Shown here: positions 1 through 8,765 of the stretch, one piece after another
Position numbering within the stretch: the first letter of the stretch is position 1
How the letters are laid out: each line of letters opens with the position of its first letter
Source of the DNA: Gottfriedia luciferensis
Lineage (GTDB): Bacteria > Bacillota > Bacilli > Bacillales > Bacillaceae_G
Direction of reading: 5' to 3'
Assembly: GCF_001712755.1 (NCBI RefSeq)
Contig: NZ_MDKC01000013.1
Location: forward strand, 62,001-126,000
Length of the DNA stretch: 64,000 nt
Notes under the pieces: model-generated
Told to the model about the DNA's origin: nothing
What the model saw: only the letters and a program-made list of their open reading frames with translations
Databases searched by the model: none
Program-made: the position numbers and the translations under genes

Positions 1-1
1 G

Positions 2-550
<549 letters not shown>

Positions 551-554
551 AAAA

Positions 555-1514
555 ATGATTGCTACAATTACATTAAACCCAGCCATTGATATTCGATATA
601 ATCTTCCCGTCTTACACTTAGATGACGTTAATCGTGTTACAGCTGTAGATAAAACAGCTGGTGGAAAAGGACTTAACGTTTCACGTGTATTATCTCAACT
701 GGGAGTTAAAGTTACTTGTACCGGATTTTTAGGTGGAAAAAGTGGCGAGTGGATAGCTGGTCAGCTCCAAAATTACAATTTAATTAATCATTTTGTAGAA
801 ATAAGAGGAGAGACGAGATTTTGTTTAGCAATTGAATCTAAAGAAGGTCATACAGAAATTCTTGAACAAGGACCTGAGATATCGGAGAATGAAAGAGAAG
901 AATTTTTGAAAAATTTCGATACCATTCTAGAATCAAATAACTATATTGTAGGTTCTGGCAGCTTGCCTTATGGAATCGGTTCTGATTTTTATAGAGACCT
1001 AATAGAAAAAACAAAACAAAAAGGGAAATATTTTCTTTTAGATTCAAGTGGAGAATCTCTAGCCCAAGGTGTAAAGGGAAAGCCTTTTTTAATTAAGCCG
1101 AACAGAGAAGAGTTTTGCAAGTTAATCGGGTTAAACCAATTATCAATAGAAGATATGATTTTGCACGCTAGGGAAATATGCCAAAAGGGTACCCAATACG
1201 TTTTACTTTCTTTAGGAAAAGAAGGTGCTATTTTAATTAGCGAGAACGTCACACTGCAGGCAATCATTCCAACTTTGACAGATGTGCACCAAGTTGGATC
1301 AGGAGATAGCATGCTTGCAGGCTTTGCCTTTGCGCATTCGAAAGGCTATTCAATTGAAGCTATTTTAAAGTGGTCATGTGCCTGCGGGATATCTAATGCT
1401 GCCTCAGAGCGGACTGGATCAGTTGAATTAACAAAAGTTCAACATTACTTTAATCTCATTAAAGTGAAGGAGTTAACAGGGGGCGATTATGGTGGAAAAT
1501 ATAGTTTGTTTTGA
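555..1514 (+). CDS. PfkB-family hexose-phosphate kinase (tagatose-6-phosphate kinase / 1-phosphofructokinase type)
   Basis: A 319-residue ribokinase-like kinase of the LacC/FruK branch. It would phosphorylate tagatose-6-phosphate (or fructose-1-phosphate) with ATP to give the bisphosphate used by the upstream aldolase. Visible signatures are the N-terminal TLNPAID motif, GGKGLNVSRVL (near residues 36-46), and the C-terminal GSGDSMLAGFAFA motif (near 248-260) that carries the catalytic aspartate. The ATG follows a GGGG-rich ribosome binding site only 4 bp after the aldolase stop, so the two are co-transcribed. The next gene starts inside its last codons. Length is typical. The tagatose assignment rests on operon context. 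Confidence 0.88.
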   Translation: MIATITLNPAIDIRYNLPVLHLDDVNRVTAVDKTAGGKGLNVSRVLSQLGVKVTCTGFLGGKSGEWIAGQLQNYNLINHFVEIRGETRFCLAIESKEGHTEILEQGPEISENEREEFLKNFDTILESNNYIVGSGSLPYGIGSDFYRDLIEKTKQKGKYFLLDSSGESLAQGVKGKPFLIKPNREEFCKLIGLNQLSIEDMILHAREICQKGTQYVLLSLGKEGAILISENVTLQAIIPTLTDVHQVGSGDSMLAGFAFAHSKGYSIEAILKWSCACGISNAASERTGSVELTKVQHYFNLIKVKELTGGDYGGKYSLF

Positions 1515-2424
1515 TATCGGTGGTACATTTATCAAATTTGGACTAATAAATCGTGATGGGCATTTAGTTTACAAAGATAAGGTACCAACACCTAAAAGTA
1601 ATATACAAAAGCTGCTTCCTGAACTTTTAGCTGAGAAAATAAAAAAGCTCCAAAATGATTTTTTAATAGCAGGAATCGGAATCTCCTCGTGTGGTCTTGT
1701 AAATCATGAAACAGGTGAAATTTTATTTTCCAACAATATACCAGACTATTCAGGAATGAAGCTTGGAGAAATACTTTTCAATTTATTTAAATTACCCGTT
1801 AGTGTAGAAAATGATGTGAAAAGTGCTTGCATCGGTGAAATGTGGAAAGGCGCAATACAAGGAAAGAAAGATGTAGTTTTTCTAACATTAGGAACAGGTA
1901 TTGGAAGCACCATTATCATAGATGGGAAGATTGTAAGCGGATCTCGTTATTTAGCTGGTGAACTAGGTCATACCGTCATTATTAATAACGGACGTTCTTG
2001 CGGTTGTGGACGGAGAGGATGCTTTGAAAGATATGCTTCTACCTCAGCTTTAGTAAGTGATTTTATTGATGAAAAGAACAAGAATAGTGAAGTTATAAAG
2101 AAAATCTCTGGAGAAGAAATCTTGGCTCTAGTAGAAGAAGGAGATTCAATTGCTACTGCCGTATATAAAAATTTTATCAATTATATAAGCATAGGTCTCT
2201 CAAATATAGTTCATCTTTTGAACCCTGAGGCAATTATTATCGGAGGAGGAATTGCTGAGCAGGGAGACCGATTTATTCAAGACATCAACTCTGAAATTAA
2301 AAAGGAAACCATGCCGATTTATCATCAAGAAACTCTCGTATTTCCTTCGATTCTTGGGAATGATGCCGGGCTGTATGGAGCATGTTATTTAACTTTAAAA
2401 AAATTAAACTACTTACACGTATAA
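1489..2424 (+). CDS. ROK-family sugar kinase
   Basis: A 311-residue ROK kinase without an N-terminal helix-turn-helix, so it is an enzyme and not a repressor. It shows the phosphate motif DIGGTF (residues 9-14), an END motif near 107 with the likely catalytic Asp, GTGIGS near 135, and the ROK zinc site GELGH followed by CGCGRRGC (near 157-177). It overlaps the preceding kinase gene by 26 bp with its own GGGGG ribosome binding site at about 1481. Beside NagA, the likely substrate is free GlcNAc, GalNAc or ManNAc; a glucokinase role cannot be excluded. A GalNAc kinase (AgaK-like) would fit the tagatose-type enzymes best, but this is inference. Confidence 0.85.
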   Translation: MVENIVCFDIGGTFIKFGLINRDGHLVYKDKVPTPKSNIQKLLPELLAEKIKKLQNDFLIAGIGISSCGLVNHETGEILFSNNIPDYSGMKLGEILFNLFKLPVSVENDVKSACIGEMWKGAIQGKKDVVFLTLGTGIGSTIIIDGKIVSGSRYLAGELGHTVIINNGRSCGCGRRGCFERYASTSALVSDFIDEKNKNSEVIKKISGEEILALVEEGDSIATAVYKNFINYISIGLSNIVHLLNPEAIIIGGGIAEQGDRFIQDINSEIKKETMPIYHQETLVFPSILGNDAGLYGACYLTLKKLNYLHV

Positions 2425-2514
2425 GATTTAAGCAAACAGGCAGCATCCTATTTTGGTGTTGCCTATTGTCCTTTAGGAAAAAGTATTCCTGCAAACAATA
2501 GAGGAGGAAGTGTT

Positions 2515-3666
2515 ATGAAAGCAATTAAGGTAGAAAAAGTTTATACACCCGATAAAGTAATTGAAGCTGGCTATATTCTGATTAACAACGGAAAAATAAA
2601 TGGCGTAACAACGAATAAACCTACCTGTGAAATTTTAGATTATTCTAGTTTTGTAGCCATTCCGGGCATGATTGATTTACATATTCATGGAATTGCTGGA
2701 AATGACACGATGGATGGTAGTATTCATTCATTACAAGAAATGTCTATGTCACTTGCACGCCATGGAGTTACGGGATTTCTACCAACTACACTGACTCATG
2801 ATTTCGATAAAATTAAAAAAGCTGTAAAGATCGTAAGTGAAGGGATGGGACAGACAGAAGGAGCGGAAATCATTGGATCGTATGTAGAAGGCCCGTATAT
2901 TACAACTGAGCATCGTGGTGCTCATCCGGTCAAGTATATTCGTGAACTAAATATTGATGAATTAATTGAGCTCATAAAAATTTCCAATAATACGGTTAAA
3001 GTGATCACAATAGCTCCAGAAAAAGAGCTAGCAGAGGAAGCTATTAAATTGATAACAAATAAAGGAATTCACGTGTCTATGGGTCATACAAATGCTGACT
3101 ATGATACAACGAATAAAGCAATTGAACATGGGGCAAAAATTTCTGTTCACACTTTTAACGGCATGAGGGGATTTAATCATCGTGATCCTGGGTGTCTTGG
3201 TGCCGTTCTAACAAATGATCAGTGTTATTGTGAATGTATAGCAGATTTACAGCATGTCCACCCGGGAGCAATTAAGCTTTTATACAAAGCAAAAGGAACA
3301 GAACAGATAATTTTAATAAGTGATTCAATGGCAGCTGCTGATTTACCAGATGGATCCTATACGCTTGGTACATTAGATGTTAAAGTGGAAAATAAAATTG
3401 CTCGAACAGTAGAAACAGGCTCATTAGCTGGAAGCACGACTAATTTAATGGAATGTTTAAAAAATGTGAAAGATGTTTTAGGGGTGCCTTTAGAATCTAT
3501 TTTACCGATGGTCAGTCTTAACCAAGCAAAATTACTTAATATTGATCATAAAGTTGGAAGCATAGAGTGTGGGAAAAAAGCAAATATCGTCTTAATTGAT
3601 CGTAAGTTTAATGTTCAAGCTACTATTGTGAATGGAGAATTTGTATTTAGGAAAGATGATAAATAA
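2515..3666 (+). CDS. nagA: N-acetylglucosamine-6-phosphate deacetylase family protein (NagA/AgaA)
   Basis: A 383-residue amidohydrolase that removes acetate from GlcNAc-6-P or GalNAc-6-P in the cytoplasm. Metal and catalytic motifs of the NagA family are all present: HIH (His56, His58), VEGPYI near 127-132, MGHTNADY near 190, HTFNGMRG near 211 and the catalytic aspartate in ISDSMAA near 273. The ATG follows an AGGAGGAAG site 90 bp after the ROK kinase, so it is probably the last gene of the same operon, and a terminator follows. Together with the tagatose-type kinase and aldolase it may act as AgaA on GalNAc-6-P. No deaminase/isomerase (NagB or AgaS) is visible in the window; it may lie upstream. 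Confidence 0.92.
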   Translation: MKAIKVEKVYTPDKVIEAGYILINNGKINGVTTNKPTCEILDYSSFVAIPGMIDLHIHGIAGNDTMDGSIHSLQEMSMSLARHGVTGFLPTTLTHDFDKIKKAVKIVSEGMGQTEGAEIIGSYVEGPYITTEHRGAHPVKYIRELNIDELIELIKISNNTVKVITIAPEKELAEEAIKLITNKGIHVSMGHTNADYDTTNKAIEHGAKISVHTFNGMRGFNHRDPGCLGAVLTNDQCYCECIADLQHVHPGAIKLLYKAKGTEQIILISDSMAAADLPDGSYTLGTLDVKVENKIARTVETGSLAGSTTNLMECLKNVKDVLGVPLESILPMVSLNQAKLLNIDHKVGSIECGKKANIVLIDRKFNVQATIVNGEFVFRKDDK

Positions 3667-4005
3667 TATGAGGTATTTTAATAAAGAAGTAAAATTTGAT
3701 AAAAGGTAATTAATTGTAGTATGTACAGAAGAAATTAATAAATAATAAGGATGACCTTACTATAAGTGATTAAATGATCATTTTTGGGTAGGTCTTTTTG
3801 CTTTTTGAATGTACGAAAATTAGTAATTGAGATGAAATAAGGATGATTTTAAACGAGGACTATTGCCTAAAAGATAAAAACGTGGTAGATTAATACAGTA
3901 TATATATTACAAATTATATAGAGGACATATTTTCCCTACTTTAATTTTACTATACAAATCCTCTTGAGTCAACCCCCATTTTTATCTTTTAAAGGAGTGC
4001 ATGAA
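3667..4005. other. Intergenic region between nagA and helD
   Basis: This 339-bp AT-rich stretch holds the nagA terminator (3753-3800) and presumably the helD promoter in its last 100 bp. I see no credible small gene in it. Confidence 0.5.
3753..3800 (+). terminator. Terminator after the amino-sugar operon
   Basis: GACCTTAC (3753-3760) can pair with GTAGGTC (3788-3794) with one bulge, and an inner TGAT/ATCA stem narrows the loop. It is followed by TTTTTGCTTTTTG. Confidence 0.65.
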
Positions 4006-6357
4006 ATGAACAACGAACTTCAAAAAGAACAAGTAAGAGTAAATACTGTATTAGATCTAATTACGGACAAAATTAGTAAATTAACAGACGAAACAGCCCA
4101 ACGTAGAAACGAAGTAATCAATGTTCGTAAAAACTTTTGGGATGAGGTTAAAGTTAATACAGATAGCTTTGATGACTATTTAGAGACGGTTATTAGTTTA
4201 AGACAACAATCTCAACTTTTGGCGATCGGCCAAATTAATCATAAGCAATCTTCAAACCGATTATCAGCACTTCGTCGAATGAAAGAGGTTCCTTATTTTG
4301 GTCGCATTAACTTTACAGAAGAAGGTTTGTCTGAAACGGAGCGTATTTATATTGGTGTTTCAACACTAATGGATGAAACTGGAGAGAATATTTTGGTTTA
4401 TGATTGGAGGGCCCCAGTTTCAAGTGTTTACTATGATTATCCACCAGGTCCTGCAGAGTATGATACACCTGGGGGGAAAGTGAATGGCGTATTAGACCAA
4501 AAATGGCAATACATTATACGAAACGGTGTAATTGAATCAATGTTCGATACAAGTCTTACTATAGGTGATGAGATATTGCAGCATGTGCTAGGCAAAGGTA
4601 CAAATAAGCACATGAGAAGCATAGTAGCCAGCATTCAAAAAGAACAAAATCAGATTATTCGTTATGACAAAGGTAGATTACTGATTGTTCAAGGGGCGGC
4701 TGGTAGCGGAAAGACATCTGCAGCTTTACAAAGGATTGCATATTTGCTCTACAAATATAGAAACTGGATAAAAGCAGATCAAATTATCTTATTTTCACCT
4801 AACGCAATGTTTAATAACTACGTATCGAGAGTTTTACCCGAATTAGGCGAAGAAAATATGCAACAAGTTACATTCCAAGAATATTTAGTTCATAGACTAA
4901 GTGATGCGTTCCAAGTTGAGGATAATTATGAGCAATTAGAATATGTGCTAACTGCAATAGATGATCCTACCTATAAGACTAGAACTTCAAGTATACGCTT
5001 TAAAGCTTCAACTCGTTTCTTTGAGACGATTAAGGCATACAGACAATCATTGGAGTTATCCGGAATGGTCTTTAGGGGATTTAAATTTAGGGGCAAACCA
5101 GTGGTTACAGCTAAACAAATATATGAAAGATTTTATAGCACAGACACTTCTTTAAAATTTAACAACCGATTAGAGAAGCTGACGGAATGGTTAAACAAAC
5201 AAATCAATGAAATGGAAAAGCAAGAGCTGAAAAAAACATGGGTACAGGATGAAATCGAGTTACTCAGTAAAGATGATTATCAAAAAGCATATAAGTACTT
5301 ACAGAAAAAACAAGCTAAAGAGGATTCATTCGATGATTACGAACAAGAAACTAAGGTATTAGGTCGAATGGTCGTACGTAAAAAACTAAAGCCATTACGC
5401 GAGTGGGTTCGTGGATTGCGTTTCATTGACATAAAGGGTGTCTATAAACAGTTATTTTCCAATCCAACTCAAATTGAACAATGGATTGAAGGGGATACTC
5501 CTGAGAATTGGGAGGACATCTGTCAGTTAACTTTAAATATGTTAGATGAAGGCAAATTGTTTTACGAGGATGCTACACCGTATTTACTTTTAAAAGAGTT
5601 GGTTCAAGGATTCCAATCAAATGTTACAATTAAATTTGTACTTGTAGATGAAGCTCAAGATTATTCTCCTTTCCAATTTGAATTTTTGAAGAGATTATTT
5701 CCTTCTGCAAAGATGACCGTTTTAGGTGACTTTAATCAGGCTATCTTTGCGCATGCCAGTGAAATGGGAGATTTTAATGTCCTTAAAGGTTTATATGGGC
5801 CAAATGAAACAAAAGTAATCAATCTGACTCGTAGTTACAGATCAACAAAACCAATTGTAGAGTTCACACGTAGACTCATACCTGGTGGCAATTTAATTAC
5901 ACCTTTTGAACGAGTTGGGGATAAGCCCGTGTTAACACAGTTATCTAACCGAGAAGATTTGCACAGCCATATTGCATCTAAAATCGAGGACTTAAAGAAA
6001 AGTGAATTTAATACAATTGCTGTCATTTGTAAATCTGCTGAAGAAAGCTCTGAGGCATATGAAGCATTAAAAGATGTAGAAGGAATCAAACATGTGAAGA
6101 GAAACTCAGTTGAATATGAACAAGGTGTAGTCATTATTCCTGCATATTTGGCAAAAGGAATTGAATTCGATGCAGTGATTATTTATGATGCATCAGCTCA
6201 AGTTTATGGAGATGAGCACCTCCGAAGACTATTTTATACTGCATGTACACGAGCAATGCATCAGTTACATCTATATAGTTTAGGTGAAGTGACTCCTTTT
6301 TTACATGATATAGATTCAGAGTTCTTACTACTAAATCAGACTATAGTACATGACTAA
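4006..6357 (+). CDS. helD: HelD-like RNA polymerase-recycling ATPase (UvrD/Rep superfamily 1)
   Basis: A 783-residue SF1 helicase-like protein. In Bacillus, HelD binds stalled RNA polymerase, enters its channels and uses ATP to release nucleic acid. The N-terminal charged helical region (about 1-90) matches the arm that enters the secondary channel. Walker A GAAGSGKT lies near residue 231, the DEAQD box near 547, and the C-terminal RSYRST and AKGIEFD motifs follow. The start was set at the ATG at 4006 because AAAGGAG sits at 3991-3997; a longer frame from a TTG at 3964 would place that site inside the gene. It is monocistronic, with a strong terminator right after the stop. Length matches B. 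subtilis HelD. Confidence 0.9.
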   Translation: MNNELQKEQVRVNTVLDLITDKISKLTDETAQRRNEVINVRKNFWDEVKVNTDSFDDYLETVISLRQQSQLLAIGQINHKQSSNRLSALRRMKEVPYFGRINFTEEGLSETERIYIGVSTLMDETGENILVYDWRAPVSSVYYDYPPGPAEYDTPGGKVNGVLDQKWQYIIRNGVIESMFDTSLTIGDEILQHVLGKGTNKHMRSIVASIQKEQNQIIRYDKGRLLIVQGAAGSGKTSAALQRIAYLLYKYRNWIKADQIILFSPNAMFNNYVSRVLPELGEENMQQVTFQEYLVHRLSDAFQVEDNYEQLEYVLTAIDDPTYKTRTSSIRFKASTRFFETIKAYRQSLELSGMVFRGFKFRGKPVVTAKQIYERFYSTDTSLKFNNRLEKLTEWLNKQINEMEKQELKKTWVQDEIELLSKDDYQKAYKYLQKKQAKEDSFDDYEQETKVLGRMVVRKKLKPLREWVRGLRFIDIKGVYKQLFSNPTQIEQWIEGDTPENWEDICQLTLNMLDEGKLFYEDATPYLLLKELVQGFQSNVTIKFVLVDEAQDYSPFQFEFLKRLFPSAKMTVLGDFNQAIFAHASEMGDFNVLKGLYGPNETKVINLTRSYRSTKPIVEFTRRLIPGGNLITPFERVGDKPVLTQLSNREDLHSHIASKIEDLKKSEFNTIAVICKSAEESSEAYEALKDVEGIKHVKRNSVEYEQGVVIIPAYLAKGIEFDAVIIYDASAQVYGDEHLRRLFYTACTRAMHQLHLYSLGEVTPFLHDIDSEFLLLNQTIVHD

Positions 6358-6361
6358 ATTT

Positions 6362-6397
6362 AAACTTCCCTTAATTTAGATAAGGGAAGTTTTTTTA
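6362..6397 (+). terminator. Strong terminator after helD
   Basis: A perfect 12-bp stem, AAACTTCCCTTA (6362-6373) with TAAGGGAAGTTT (6381-6392), is followed by a T run. Confidence 0.9.
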
Positions 6398-6518
6398 TTG
6401 GACATTGTATCCCCTAGGTTGTAACTATTCGTAAAGAAAATTTTTATTTAAAGTTCATACTTAATTCATAATTAGTCGATATATTCATCTTGTAATAAGT
6501 CGTAAAGGAGGAAGTAAA

Positions 6519-7550
6519 TTGGAATATTTAAATAAAAAAATAATTACCCCAAATAATGGAGATTTGGCCGTAGAAGCGAGTGGTTTAGTTAAAATATTTG
6601 GTGAAAATCGTGCGGTTGATGGAGTAGATTTAAACGTTCGTGCTGGAAGTATTTACGGTGTACTTGGTCCAAATGGTGCAGGGAAAACAACCACAATTCG
6701 AATGCTGGCTACGCTACTTAGACAAGACGCAGGTACTGCACGCATATTCGGGCATGATGTTTTAAAAGAGGCTCAAATTGTGCGTCAATTAATTGGAGTT
6801 ACTGGTCAATATGCCTCAGTAGATGAGTCACTAAGTGCTACAGAGAATCTTATTATCTTCTCAAGATTACTAGGTCTAGGTAGAGCGGAATCGCGAAAGA
6901 AAGCAGCTGATTTATTAGAGGAATTTGGCTTAACGGAAGCAGCAAAACGCCCATTGAAAAACTTCTCAGGTGGAATGCGTCGTAGATTAGATTTAGCAGC
7001 AAGTTTAATTGCACAGCCACCACTTATCTTCTTAGATGAGCCGACAACTGGTTTAGACCCTCGTACAAGAAATCAAATGTGGGATACTATTCGTCGTTTA
7101 GTAAAAGAAGGTTCTACAGTTTTATTAACAACACAATATCTTCAAGAGGCGGATGAACTAGCAGATCGAATCGCAGTAATAGATCGTGGTCATGTAGTTG
7201 CGGAAGGTACTGTTGATGAATTGAAAGCTTCAGTTGGTAGTTCATCATTACAATTAAAAATTCAAGATATAAAAGATGTTCAAAAGGCGCGTCAAACAGT
7301 AGAACGAGTGCTAAAAGTAAAATCCAATATCACATTAGTAGAAGGAAAAATTACTGCACCTATGGCGGATGCTGACCGAGTAACCGACCTACTAATCGCC
7401 TTACGTGATGAAGGTATCCATTTAACTGAAATGAGTGTGCAAAAGCCAACACTTGATGAAGTATTCCTTACGATTACTGGTAACAGCGTAGATGATGATG
7501 GATCAAAGGAGTCAGGTAAAACAAAAGAAATGGAGGGAGTAAGGGTATGA
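6519..7550 (+). CDS. ABC exporter ATP-binding protein (DrrA-like)
   Basis: A 343-residue nucleotide-binding subunit of an ABC-2 type exporter. It has Walker A GPNGAGKTT near residues 50-58, signature NFSGGMRRRLD near 148, Walker B with LDEPTTGLDP near 173, and the extended C-terminal domain (after about 230) typical of the daunorubicin-resistance DrrA family. The start is the TTG at 6519, directly behind AAAGGAGG (6504-6511). It overlaps the permease gene by 4 bp (ATGA), so both subunits are translationally coupled. It probably drives export of a drug or lipid-like substrate; the substrate cannot be read from sequence. Confidence 0.9.
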   Translation: MEYLNKKIITPNNGDLAVEASGLVKIFGENRAVDGVDLNVRAGSIYGVLGPNGAGKTTTIRMLATLLRQDAGTARIFGHDVLKEAQIVRQLIGVTGQYASVDESLSATENLIIFSRLLGLGRAESRKKAADLLEEFGLTEAAKRPLKNFSGGMRRRLDLAASLIAQPPLIFLDEPTTGLDPRTRNQMWDTIRRLVKEGSTVLLTTQYLQEADELADRIAVIDRGHVVAEGTVDELKASVGSSSLQLKIQDIKDVQKARQTVERVLKVKSNITLVEGKITAPMADADRVTDLLIALRDEGIHLTEMSVQKPTLDEVFLTITGNSVDDDGSKESGKTKEMEGVRV

Positions 7551-8359
7551 ACACTTCAATAAAACCAGCTGCTTATCGTGAATTAAAAAATAAAACCAGC
7601 TTTAGTCAATCAGTAAAAAATTCTTTTACGATGGCTTATCGTGGTCTATTAAAAATAAAACGTACACCAGAACAATTATTTGATGTTACATTACAACCTA
7701 TTATTTTTACACTTATGTTTACTTATATCTTTGGTGGAGCAATCTCTGGGGATGTTAAGAGTTATTTGCCGGTAATCATACCAGGAATCTTAGTACAGAC
7801 TGTCATTACTACTTCGATTGTTACAGGTGTACAATTGCGTGAAGATATGGATAAAGGTGTATTCGATCGATTCAAATCGCTACCGATTGCACGTATTGCA
7901 CCACTGGCAGGAGCTTTATTGGCGGATACGATACGTTATACAATCGCTACTGTCCTTACTTTCACAATGGGGTATATAATGGGATATCGCCCTGAAGGTG
8001 GCTTAGGCTATGTCGTTTTAGCTGGACTACTTGTAATTGTATGTTCATGGGCGATTAGCTGGATTTTTGCCTTTTTTGGAGTAATTGCACGTACAGCGTC
8101 AAGTGTACAAGGGATTTCTATGCTAGCACTATTTCCATTAACATTCCTTTCAAATGCCTTTGTACCAGTCGATACAATGCCAAATTGGCTTCAATGGTTT
8201 GTAAAAATAAACCCAATCTCTCATCTGATCACTGCTGTAAGGAATCTAACGAACACAGGAACTGCAGGTTCAGATTTAATCATTTCGCTTATTGGAGCTG
8301 CTGTAATTGTAGCAATTTTTGCACCACTAACTGTAAAAGCTTATATGCGTAGAACATAA
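7547..8359 (+). CDS. ABC-2 type exporter permease (DrrB-like)
   Basis: A 270-residue membrane protein of the ABC-2 family with about six hydrophobic segments, starting after a 55-residue cytoplasmic N-terminus. The motif FDRFKSLPIAR (near 106-116), in the loop after the second segment, is typical of DrrB-like permeases, as is the late NPISHLI stretch. Its ATG overlaps the stop of the ATPase gene (ATGA), so the two make one exporter. A strong terminator closes the pair. Substrate unknown; family assignment is solid. Confidence 0.88.
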   Translation: MNTSIKPAAYRELKNKTSFSQSVKNSFTMAYRGLLKIKRTPEQLFDVTLQPIIFTLMFTYIFGGAISGDVKSYLPVIIPGILVQTVITTSIVTGVQLREDMDKGVFDRFKSLPIARIAPLAGALLADTIRYTIATVLTFTMGYIMGYRPEGGLGYVVLAGLLVIVCSWAISWIFAFFGVIARTASSVQGISMLALFPLTFLSNAFVPVDTMPNWLQWFVKINPISHLITAVRNLTNTGTAGSDLIISLIGAAVIVAIFAPLTVKAYMRRT

Positions 8360-8362
8360 TAG

Positions 8363-8405
8363 AAGGTGTTCCATTAGTTTTTTTCTAATGGAGCACCTTT
8401 TCTTT
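8363..8405 (+). terminator. Terminator after the ABC exporter pair
   Basis: A long stem, AAGGTGTTCCATTAG against CTAATGGAGCACCTT with one mismatch, around a T-rich loop, is followed by TTCTTT. Confidence 0.85.
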
Positions 8406-8416
8406 GCATTTTCTAC

Positions 8417-8449
8417 TTGAAAATATTGAATAGCATGTGTAACATAATC
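8417..8449 (+). promoter_or_regulatory. Candidate promoter of the riboswitch-controlled permease
   Basis: TTGAAA at 8417-8422 could serve as -35, with TAACAT (8440-8445) or CATAAT (8444-8449) as -10, about 25 bp before the purine aptamer. The -10 match is imperfect, so this is tentative. Confidence 0.4.
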
Positions 8450-8469
8450 AAGGTACAAATATATAAATA

Positions 8470-8540
8470 ACTCATATAATCATGGGGATATGGCCCATAA
8501 GTTTCTACCGGACGACCAATATAATCGACCGACTATGAGT
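8470..8540 (+). ncRNA. Purine (guanine-type) riboswitch aptamer
   Basis: The segment carries the conserved purine-riboswitch core. P1 is formed by ACTCATA and TATGAGT, J1/2 reads TATAATC, P2 is ATGGG/CCCAT around GATATGG, J2/3 reads GTTTCTACC, and the P3 arm is followed by CGACTATGAG. The residue before TATG is C, the position that gives guanine/hypoxanthine specificity (U would mean adenine). It lies upstream of an NCS2 purine permease, as in the xpt-pbuX leader of B. subtilis. Identification is from recalled consensus, not a covariance-model search. Confidence 0.92.
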
Positions 8541-8644
8541 GAAAGCACATCTAGGGTTCCGCATTATTGTATAAGTAAAATGGCTGGTCCGAGCGATGTG
8601 GGCACTACACGTGCTACACCATTAGGGATAAAAACCCAGAAGGA
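8541..8644 (+). ncRNA. ykkC-family riboswitch aptamer, probable PRPP subtype
   Basis: Directly after the guanine aptamer come the conserved blocks of the ykkC RNA family in the right order: CTAGGGTTCCG (8551-8561), GGCTGGTCCGAG (8582-8593), then an ACACC segment and AGGGATAAAAACCCAGA (8624-8640). ykkC subtypes sense guanidine, ppGpp, PRPP or nucleoside diphosphates. The purine-permease context and the tandem with a guanine aptamer point to the PRPP subtype (2b), which is known to occur in such tandems. AGTGAAA at 8538-8544 can pair with TTTCACT at 8649-8655, which would close this aptamer and break the terminator. The family call is strong; the ligand is inferred. Confidence 0.8.
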
Positions 8645-8692
8645 CAGGTTTCACTTGAGAGAAACATACTCAAGTGGAACCTGTCCTTTTTT
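8642..8692 (+). terminator. Regulated terminator of the tandem riboswitch
   Basis: A very stable hairpin pairs GGACAGGTTTCACTTGAG (8642-8659) with its complement at 8669-8686 with one mismatch, followed by six T. It starts at the 3' edge of the ykkC-type aptamer and stops 73 bp before the permease start, so it is the expression platform. Confidence 0.92.
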
Positions 8693-8765
8693 GTATTATA
8701 AAGAGTACTAACTGTATGCCAATCAATATAGATAAATTAAAGCAATGACAAGGGAGAGAATCAAA

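Noticed and set aside
3964-4005. Upstream extension of helD from a TTG start
   Set aside because: The added residues contain the ribosome binding site of the ATG at 4006 and are not like HelD.
8490-8711. A 73-codon open frame across the permease leader
   Set aside because: It lies entirely within the two aptamers and terminator, has no ribosome binding site, and its bases are explained by RNA structure.
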